Shown: piece by piece, positions 20,004 to 26,234 of the stretch | Layout of the letters: each line of letters opens with the position of its first letter | Numbering within the stretch: position 1 is the first letter of the stretch | Assembly: GCF_003352185.1 (NCBI RefSeq) | Contig: NZ_CP029608.1 | Coordinates: 2,914,001 to 2,978,000 of the forward strand | Reading direction: 5' to 3' | Source: Pseudomonas kribbensis | Lineage (GTDB): Bacteria; Pseudomonadota; Gammaproteobacteria; Pseudomonadales; Pseudomonadaceae | DNA length: 64,000 nucleotides | Notes under the pieces: generated by a model | Told to the model about the DNA's origin: nothing | What the model saw: the letters and a program-made list of their open reading frames with translations, nothing else | Databases searched by the model: none | Position numbers and translations under genes: made by a program

Positions 20004-21029
20004 TCAACGAACGGGATTGGTTTTGTTCAGCCAGCCGAGCAGCGCCTGGTGGAACTGCGCCGGTTCTTCCATCTGCGGGGCATGGCCCAGGCCGGGGAAT
20101 TCCACCAGTGTGGATTGCGGAATCAGCTTGGCGACCTGCTTGCCCAGCACCTCGTAGTGGCCGATTTTCGCTTTCACCTCGGGTGGCGCAATGTCCTTGC
20201 CGATGGCCGTGGTGTCGGACGTGCCGATCAGCAACAGGGTCGGCATTTTCAGATCCTTGAACTCGTAGTAGACCGGCTGGGTGAAGATCATGTCGTAGAT
20301 CAGCGCCGAGTTCCATGCGACCTGAGTCTTGCCCGGGCCATTGCTCAGGCCGGCGAGCATGTCCACCCAGCGGTCGAATTCTGGTTTCCAGCGGCCGTCG
20401 TAATAGGTGCTGCGCTCGTAGTCGCGGATACCCTGGGCGGTAACTTTCAGTTCGCGCTGATACCACTGGTCAACGCTGCGATACGGCACGCCGAGGGCTT
20501 TCCAGTCTTCCAGGCCGATCGGGTTGACCAGTGCCAGTTGCTCGACCTGATCCGGGTATTGCAGGGCGTAGCGGGTGGCCAGCATGCCGCCGGTGGAGTG
20601 GCCGAGGAGAGTGGCTTTCTGGATGCCCAGCGCCTTGAGCAGTTGCTGGGTGTTGGCCGCCAGTTGCTGGAACGTGTACTGGTAATGATCGGGCTTGCTG
20701 GAGGTACAGAAACCGATCTGATCCGGGGCAACCACCCGGTAACCGGCCTCGCTCAGGGCCTGGATCGAACTGTCCCAGGTCGCGCCGCAAAAATTCTTGC
20801 CGTGCATCAGCACCACGGTGCGTCCGTTGGCCTTGCCGTGAGCGGCGACGTCCATGTAACCCATTTGCAGAGACTGGCCCTGGGACTGAAAGGCAAAGTG
20901 CTTGAGGGTATAGGGATAATCGAAACCCTGCAGTTCCGGGCCGTATTGCGGGCCTTCGGCGTGAGCCAGCAGGGGCAGGGCAGCGGTCAACAGCAGGCCG
21001 GGCAGCCAGCGGGTCAGCGACACAGACAT
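20004..21029 (-). CDS. Exported alpha/beta-fold hydrolase
   Basis: 341 residues with a clear signal peptide (a hydrophobic stretch after RW, cleavage after LLAHA-EG near residue 24). The alpha/beta hydrolase elements are complete: oxyanion region VVLMHGKNFCGATW, nucleophile elbow LLGHSTGGMLATRYA, acid in LLLIGTSDTTAIG, and histidine in FPGLGHAPQMEEP. It is expected in the periplasm or outside the cell and could be an esterase or lactonase. The substrate is unknown. It is co-directional with the 2-hydroxyacid dehydrogenase and probably co-transcribed with it. Confidence 0.92.
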   Translation of the reverse strand: MSVSLTRWLPGLLLTAALPLLAHAEGPQYGPELQGFDYPYTLKHFAFQSQGQSLQMGYMDVAAHGKANGRTVVLMHGKNFCGATWDSSIQALSEAGYRVVAPDQIGFCTSSKPDHYQYTFQQLAANTQQLLKALGIQKATLLGHSTGGMLATRYALQYPDQVEQLALVNPIGLEDWKALGVPYRSVDQWYQRELKVTAQGIRDYERSTYYDGRWKPEFDRWVDMLAGLSNGPGKTQVAWNSALIYDMIFTQPVYYEFKDLKMPTLLLIGTSDTTAIGKDIAPPEVKAKIGHYEVLGKQVAKLIPQSTLVEFPGLGHAPQMEEPAQFHQALLGWLNKTNPVR

Positions 21030-21114
21030 GGGACAACTCCACAGGAAATCGACCGATGCTGGAACGGCCGGATTAGGGCGACGTTAAACACAGGCAATGT
21101 CGGCGCCCGATCGT

Positions 21115-21552
21115 TCAACCGAGCCAGCCCAGGGTGAGCATGGCCAGCACGCCGTAACGGGCGCCTTTGGCCAAGGTGACGATCAACAGGAATCGCCCGA
21201 GCGGTTCGCGCATGACCCCGGCAATCAGCGTCAGGGGATCGCCGATGACCGGCAGCCAGCTGAGCAGCAGCGACCAGTGGCCGTAACGTTGATAGTGAAT
21301 ACGGGCGCGGTCCATGTGCTTCGCGCTGACCGGAAACCAGCGCCGCCCCTGAAACCGCTCCAGTCCACGTCCCAGCCACCAGTTCACCAGTGAGCCAAGG
21401 ACGTTGCCCATCGTCGCCACCGTCAGCAGGCCCCAAAGCCAGTAACGATCGCTGACCAGCAGCCCGACCAACACGGCTTCCGATTGCAGCGGCAACAGCG
21501 TTGCCGCGCCAAATGCAGCGAAGAACAGTCCGAGATAACCCGCCGTCATCAA
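21115..21552 (-). CDS. YqaA-type inner membrane protein
   Basis: 145 residues with about four membrane segments. It resembles the YqaA/DedA (VTT) family: an N-terminal FFAAFGAATLLPLQSEAVL loop, then GNVLGSLVNWWLGRGLERF, and LSWLPVIGDPLTLIAGVMR, the conserved re-entrant region. Relatives are linked to membrane homeostasis and lipid scrambling, but YqaA itself has no defined role. Its start overlaps the DUF411 stop (ATGA), so the two are made together. Confidence 0.85.
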   Translation of the reverse strand: MMTAGYLGLFFAAFGAATLLPLQSEAVLVGLLVSDRYWLWGLLTVATMGNVLGSLVNWWLGRGLERFQGRRWFPVSAKHMDRARIHYQRYGHWSLLLSWLPVIGDPLTLIAGVMREPLGRFLLIVTLAKGARYGVLAMLTLGWLG

Positions 21553-21995
21553 TGGGCCGGGTAATCCGCCACCACCACGTCGGCACCGTCCTTCTTCAGG
21601 CCGATCACCTGATAGGCATCACTCATGCCGTCCATTTCCATCCCCGGCGAGCCCATCGGCATGCCCGGAGCAGCCACGCCGAGCAGGTCGTCACGCTTGC
21701 TCAGTGCCAGCACCTGTTCTGCGGGAACGTGGCCTTCGACGAATTTGCCGTTGATGATTGCGGTGTGGCAGGACGCGAGGCGTGGGGGCACACCGTGTTG
21801 TTGCTTGAAGCGGCTCATGTCCGCTTCGACATGATCTTCGACCTTGAAGCCGTTGGCTTCCAGATGGCTGATCCACTTTTTGCAGCAGCCGCAGTTGGCG
21901 TCGCGATGGACTTTGATGGGGATCAGGTCGGCCGCCTGGGCAAGCGACCCAATCATCAACATGGGCAATAGCAAAAGGTGAAAGGTTTTTTTCAT
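21549..21995 (-). CDS. DUF411 periplasmic metal-binding protein
   Basis: 148 residues with a signal peptide cleaved near AQAADL. The mature N terminus has the DUF411 motif HRDANCGCCKKWISHLEANG, whose CGCC cysteines probably bind copper or another soft metal. Next come GVPPRLASCHTAIINGKFVEGHVP and a Met-rich stretch (GMPMGSPGMEMDGM) typical of periplasmic copper proteins. DUF411 genes often lie next to copper-resistance genes; here the partner is a YqaA-type membrane protein. A copper-handling role is inferred from the motifs. Confidence 0.88.
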   Translation of the reverse strand: MKKTFHLLLLPMLMIGSLAQAADLIPIKVHRDANCGCCKKWISHLEANGFKVEDHVEADMSRFKQQHGVPPRLASCHTAIINGKFVEGHVPAEQVLALSKRDDLLGVAAPGMPMGSPGMEMDGMSDAYQVIGLKKDGADVVVADYPAH

Positions 21996-22229
21996 GAAGA
22001 TGCTCTCGTGAGGACTCTGAGGAAGCGCTGAAAACAGGAGCGGGACGATACAGCAAGGATAGAGGGTTGATGCAGGGCTTTAGGGAGCAAGAAAATATTT
22101 CGCATTGTTTCTGTCTGTAGGAAAAATCATTCAGCAATCGATGCGAGAGCACGAGCAAAAACAACGACTTGGCATCGTTTTGTAGGCTGTTTTGCAGGTC
22201 GATGTAAGTCATTTCCATTTGAGTCTGAC

Positions 22230-22257
22230 TTGCAAAAAGAGAGCTCGGCGCTAAGGT
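22230..22257 (+). promoter_or_regulatory. Possible sigma-70 promoter for the peptide operon
   Basis: TTGCAA at 22230-22235 and TAAGGT at 22252-22257 are 16 bases apart and lie about 70 bases before the peptide start codon. The match is moderate. It is the best candidate in the 330-base gap between the divergent DUF411 gene and the peptide gene, which otherwise holds AT-rich sequence without genes. Confidence 0.35.
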
Positions 22258-22326
22258 TCGAAACGACGGGATATGGAAGTTCCCGCCAGCCACGTATCGA
22301 CCGAAACACCTGACAAGGAAAACGTC

Positions 22327-22482
22327 ATGACCCGAAAAACAGCCGAACAACCGATTGCACCTACCCCGGAAAACGCTGCGTTCTTCAGCAAGGAAGAATT
22401 GCAGGCACTGCGTGAAACCATCAAGAAATCCCGGACCCGGGTTTCTGAAACCAAAGCTCAAAGCTGCGCCTATCACCGTTGA
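22327..22482 (+). CDS. Small peptide, candidate RiPP precursor
   Basis: 51 residues from ATG at 22327, with AAGGA seven bases before it; an in-frame ATG at 22273 has a much weaker site. Residues 1-18 are Pro/Thr/Glu-rich, 19-35 (FFSKEELQALRETIKKS) should form an amphipathic helix, and 36-51 form a polar tail with one cysteine, ending Cys47-Ala-Tyr49-His50-Arg51. There is no signal peptide or membrane segment. A short charged leader with a Cys-containing tail, followed directly by modifying-enzyme genes and an ABC protein, is the usual layout of a ribosomally made, modified peptide. I know no described family with this sequence. A small regulatory protein is the main alternative. Confidence 0.75.
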   Translation: MTRKTAEQPIAPTPENAAFFSKEELQALRETIKKSRTRVSETKAQSCAYHR

Positions 22483-22488
22483 CTGACA

Positions 22489-22533
22489 GGCCGGGAAGAG
22501 CAGGAAAGGATCTTCCTGTTCTTCCTTCCGGCC
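22489..22533 (+). terminator. Large hairpin between peptide gene and biosynthetic genes
   Basis: GGCCGG at 22489 pairs with CCGGCC ending at 22533. The stem continues with AAGAGCAGGAA against TTCCTGTTCTT, with one three-base bulge and one G-U pair. There is no U run after it, so it may act as a partial terminator or RNA-processing/stability element that keeps peptide mRNA in excess over enzyme mRNA. Confidence 0.65.
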
Positions 22534-22582
22534 CAGTACATCCATTCAGATTTTCATACCGTCTCTAGGGAAGGAACGTCGT

Positions 22583-24061
22583 ATGAGGGCAACATTCATT
22601 GGCCATCAAACATGGCTGATCGAGCATGGTGCAACCCGGATTCTTGTCGACCCATTGTTGTGTGAAGATTTTGGTCTGGTGGATCAGTACCGGATCGACA
22701 TCTATCCGCCCAGGACGGTGGATCATCGAGCGCTCGCGGACGTTGATCTGATTTTTCTCAGCCATGAACACTCCGATCATTTCGATATCCAGTCGCTGAA
22801 CCTGCTGCCTCGCAGTGCCAGGTTCGTGGTCGGTTCGACCATCGTCGAACCGGTCAAGCAATGCATTCGTGACCTGGGTTTCGAGCTGACGGAGGTGGAC
22901 AGCACCGAGCCGATGCTGATCAAAGACCTGAGTCTGAGGTTCTATCCGGCCGATCCGAAGACCGCCTTCTGGGAAAGCCGGGTTACCCAGATCTACCTGG
23001 AAGAGCGGCATGGTCCCTGTTCGGGGATATTCATCGCCGTGGACGCCCTGATTTCCGAAGTTTTCAAAACAGATATCGTTGAAGAGCGGGTTTCCTCACC
23101 CAGTTTGGTGATCGTTTCCAACAACTCCCGGGTGTCGCCACCGGGAGCTTTCCAGTCACTGGAAAACTGGGGAAAGAACGCGGCCGACAGCAATCGCAAA
23201 ACCGGTCCCCTTGGTCTTGGGGTGCTGAACTCGGTACTCACAGCGTATCTGGAAGACTTTCCGGCACAGCCCGAACATATAGCCATGTGCGGTGGCGGCT
23301 TCATCAAGCGTTTCGACGGTTTTGCAGCCTTTCCCTTTTCCGAGCAGCCGATGCTCAGCCAGCTCGCCAATCAGTTGAGTCTGGACGTGAACGTCGTGGG
23401 CCTGCTGCCGGGACAGGGCATTCGACTGGATGCACCACAGGAGTCACAGATCGATATCGATTGGGTCACTGTCGATCACCTTCAGCACCAGCAGTTGATC
23501 CGGGAACTTGAAACGTTCATCGACGACAGGAAGTCAATCGAAGTCGCCAGCTCGGTCCTGCCCGACTTGGAGACACCCGCCGAATACGCCGAATGCCTGG
23601 AACGGTGTGAGGTGGAGCTGAACCGGATGGCCAGAAGCCTGATGCTGTTCATCACTGGGCGCAAGGTCCTGCAGATGTCCCATTACCGGGGCAGACCGCT
23701 GGGCCCGCAGCGTATCGTCTTCAGCTTCGTGTGCCATCGTCTCGGACTGCGCAGCAGCTATGGGCTGAACATGGTCAGCGGGCGCTTTGAAGTTGAACCG
23801 CTGACAGAGCTTGATGCACTGATCGCTCACTACCCCTACGGTGTCTGTCTGCCACTGGTGGATTTCATGGGCGTTGCCGACGGCACGCTCCAGATCTGGG
23901 ACGTCGTGGGCGTGTCCATCCAGTCATGGTTTGAGCACGGGATCTTTGACGGGCTGATTCCGTTTTTCTACAGCTACTACGGCGAAAACGGCAGCCCGCA
24001 TCTGCTGGACAGGATCATTCGTCGCAACATGGCAACTCTGGAGATTGCGCAATGCAACTGA
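22583..24061 (+). CDS. Metallo-beta-lactamase-fold protein, intact motif
   Basis: 492 residues, preceded by GGAAGGA. The N terminus (MRATFIGHQTWLIEHG, then ILVDPLL) is of the UlaG/CMAH-like branch of the metallo-beta-lactamase fold. Residues 61-66 are HEHSDH, the complete metal-binding motif HxHxDH. A further 250-residue C-terminal part contains MSHYRGRPLGPQRI and is shared with the next gene, so it is a family-specific domain. Members of this fold are hydrolases or oxygenases with Zn, Mn or Fe. As the first gene after the peptide it is a strong candidate for the main modifying enzyme. Reaction unknown. Confidence 0.85.
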   Translation: MRATFIGHQTWLIEHGATRILVDPLLCEDFGLVDQYRIDIYPPRTVDHRALADVDLIFLSHEHSDHFDIQSLNLLPRSARFVVGSTIVEPVKQCIRDLGFELTEVDSTEPMLIKDLSLRFYPADPKTAFWESRVTQIYLEERHGPCSGIFIAVDALISEVFKTDIVEERVSSPSLVIVSNNSRVSPPGAFQSLENWGKNAADSNRKTGPLGLGVLNSVLTAYLEDFPAQPEHIAMCGGGFIKRFDGFAAFPFSEQPMLSQLANQLSLDVNVVGLLPGQGIRLDAPQESQIDIDWVTVDHLQHQQLIRELETFIDDRKSIEVASSVLPDLETPAEYAECLERCEVELNRMARSLMLFITGRKVLQMSHYRGRPLGPQRIVFSFVCHRLGLRSSYGLNMVSGRFEVEPLTELDALIAHYPYGVCLPLVDFMGVADGTLQIWDVVGVSIQSWFEHGIFDGLIPFFYSYYGENGSPHLLDRIIRRNMATLEIAQCN

Positions 24062-25443
24062 CCAGCATCGGACACCTCAGCTGGTCGGTATGCGCGGGGG
24101 ACACTCACGTGCTTGTTGATCCGCTTCTCGGCGAGGGGTTTGGCTCCGACCCCGGGAGGCCTTTCCATATCGTCCCCGCTCGAATGGTTTGCCTGGAGGA
24201 CATGCCGCCCGTCGACGCGATCATTCTGACCACCGAACACCTCCAGCATTTCCACCCGGCGACCCTTGCCCGGCTGCAGCGGGAGTTCCCGCACAAGCTC
24301 AAGACCCTTCGTGTGTACGTTCCCCAGATGTTCCCGCAGGCAGCGCGGGACCTTCTTCACCATTGCGGTTATGAAATTCACGTCATGGACATCCGGCATG
24401 ACGTTCAGGTTGGCGAACTGACCTGTCGTTTCTATATGCCCTATACGGACGTGCTGTTCTGGGACAGCCGGGTCGCTTCGCTCTATCTGAGGGACACCCG
24501 CGACCAGTCCGTGTTTATCCAGTCGGATACCCGGATTGCCGACAGCTTTTACGCTGACGTCAGCGCCGGGACAGTGCCGTCTCCTCGGGTCATGGTTGTC
24601 ACCAACAACTTCCAGAGCAGTGCCGAGGGGCAAGCGATCGGTCTGGATAACCTGCTTCCGGTTGCGGACCCCAAATATGCGCGGATTTCCGGTTTGCGCT
24701 TGTTGAACGAAATAATCTCCCAGCCTGCAAGAAAGCTCGACAAGTCCGTCATTCTCGTGATTGCCGGTAACGGTTACCTCGATAAGGATCGGAAGATCCG
24801 GCACTTGTGGAGCAATGCCCAGCTGGCTGGAATCGCGAGTCAATTGTCGTTGCTCAGTACCGTCCATGCTCTCGATCCGGGGGAGAGTCTCGATGCGGGC
24901 ACAGCCTGTCCGGGGCAGGTAGCCGGCTGGATCGCTCCCACGGAACCATCACGGCATTGGCTATCGGTTGAACGCCTCGGATGCGGACCTCGGACCAGCC
25001 TTGTCCAGGTAAAAGAGCATCTGGATGAAATGGCCAGAACCTGGCTCATCACGGGATACGGACAGTCGCTGATGACGCAGACGCATTACCTGGGTCGTCC
25101 GTTAGGCGCTCGCCGTCTGGTGATTCAGTTGATGGACGAGGGACGGCAGTCGATCGACTTCGTACTGGATGTATCGCGGGTTGAATTCGTTCGGGTCGAC
25201 AGTCTGGGGGCCAGGGCAATCAAACAATATCCCTTTGGTATCCGTGTTGACCTTCGGGATTTCAAGAGCCTGCTTGCGGGCGAGCTGCAAGTCTGGGAGC
25301 TGCTGAACCTGTCGGCCTCGCAATGGTATGTCTGTGATCGCTATGACAGCCCATTGGCGTTCTGGCTCGAGTTCTACAGCGAACAGGTCGACAGCGAACG
25401 AGCGCGTCGTAGTTATCAGCTATCTCTGGATTCTGTGTCATGA
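24052..25443 (+). CDS. Metallo-beta-lactamase-fold paralog, degenerate motif
   Basis: 463 residues; its start lies ten bases inside the previous gene. It is a paralog of that gene over the full length: MQLTSIGHLSWSVCAG, VLVDPLLGEGF, and the C-terminal THYLGRPLGARRLV. At residues 61-66, exactly where the paralog has HEHSDH, it reads TEHLQH. The first His and the Asp are gone, and normal dinuclear metal binding is unlikely. It may be a non-catalytic partner forming a heterodimer with the intact protein, or bind peptide substrate. The tight overlap suggests production in equal amounts. Confidence 0.83.
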   Translation: MQLTSIGHLSWSVCAGDTHVLVDPLLGEGFGSDPGRPFHIVPARMVCLEDMPPVDAIILTTEHLQHFHPATLARLQREFPHKLKTLRVYVPQMFPQAARDLLHHCGYEIHVMDIRHDVQVGELTCRFYMPYTDVLFWDSRVASLYLRDTRDQSVFIQSDTRIADSFYADVSAGTVPSPRVMVVTNNFQSSAEGQAIGLDNLLPVADPKYARISGLRLLNEIISQPARKLDKSVILVIAGNGYLDKDRKIRHLWSNAQLAGIASQLSLLSTVHALDPGESLDAGTACPGQVAGWIAPTEPSRHWLSVERLGCGPRTSLVQVKEHLDEMARTWLITGYGQSLMTQTHYLGRPLGARRLVIQLMDEGRQSIDFVLDVSRVEFVRVDSLGARAIKQYPFGIRVDLRDFKSLLAGELQVWELLNLSASQWYVCDRYDSPLAFWLEFYSEQVDSERARRSYQLSLDSVS

Positions 25444-26234
25444 GTGGTTCAAGCGTTTTTCGCCATGTGTGTCTTGAGTCGATGCCCGAAGCCCAGGTGT
25501 CAAACCTCGCCCGGGACACGCTGGCATGGTTGCGCACGGTTGACGGGATGCATGAATGCGGACCATTGGAGCTGATGACGCAATCAATGAAGTCGTTGGT
25601 CTGGTCCAGCCAGATTGCCGGGAGCGGGGCACGGGTGGTGGTCAAACGCTATGTGGAGGCATTTCAGTACCAGTCTGAAATCGGTGGATACCTGATTTTT
25701 CGCGGTGGCCCCATCGCGCAGGTGCTGCATCATGATGCGGTGCGCCAGACAATTGTCTTCAGTCATTTGACGGGGCGCCCTCCGCACAAATCCGTCAGTG
25801 ACTTGAATCTTGCGATTTGCGCCTATGCATCGATGCACGAGGCAGCCATGGCGAATATCTCCCTCGGCTCGGAAGGGATAGCGCAAGACCGGGATTCATG
25901 CAGCTCAGGGTGGGGAAGGGCTGAATGCATCCGGTATCCGGTCAGTGTCGGAGACGTCAAGCCCGAACACGTCATCGTGACCCGGGAGGGGGCACGGATC
26001 ATTGATCTCGAAACCTGGTCGTTGCAACGCACGGTCTGGTTCGATGTTCTGTCCCTGGCACGGTTCCTGGTGCCTGGCATGCAGCGTTCCGGGCTGGAAT
26101 GGCTCGTTCACCGATATTGTTACTACCGTGGCTGCCCTTCAGACGCCTACGAAATGTCCAGGATCGAGCGCTGCTGGCACGCCATCAGGGACTTGTCGCC
26201 GGACCATGACTATGTCGAAGGGGCTGCCCGATGA
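25440..26234 (+). CDS. Kinase/APH-fold phosphotransferase-like protein
   Basis: 264 residues, start overlapping the previous stop (ATGA). The pattern is that of the aminoglycoside phosphotransferase/protein kinase fold: a beta-strand lysine in ARVVVKRY, a helix-C glutamate in QYQSEIGGYL, a catalytic loop VGDVKPEHVIV (family pattern HGD....N), and a metal-binding aspartate in RIIDLETW. The His before GD is Val and the Asn is His, so activity is plausible but not certain. In some RiPP pathways APH-like kinases phosphorylate Ser/Thr of the precursor before elimination. The peptide tail here has Thr37, Ser40, Thr42 and Ser46. No HopA1-type lyase is seen. Confidence 0.75.
   Translation: MSGSSVFRHVCLESMPEAQVSNLARDTLAWLRTVDGMHECGPLELMTQSMKSLVWSSQIAGSGARVVVKRYVEAFQYQSEIGGYLIFRGGPIAQVLHHDAVRQTIVFSHLTGRPPHKSVSDLNLAICAYASMHEAAMANISLGSEGIAQDRDSCSSGWGRAECIRYPVSVGDVKPEHVIVTREGARIIDLETWSLQRTVWFDVLSLARFLVPGMQRSGLEWLVHRYCYYRGCPSDAYEMSRIERCWHAIRDLSPDHDYVEGAAR

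Noticed and set aside
22327..25443. PQQ-type pathway (peptide plus MBL protein resembling PqqA/PqqB)
   Set aside because: There is no Glu-x-x-x-Tyr core in the peptide and no PqqC, PqqD or radical SAM PqqE gene; the MBL proteins are of a different branch.
25440..26234. Class V lanthipeptide or thioamitide pathway
   Set aside because: Only a distantly similar kinase-fold protein is present. The HopA1-type lyase, cyclase and YcaO/TfuA proteins are missing, so the class cannot be claimed.
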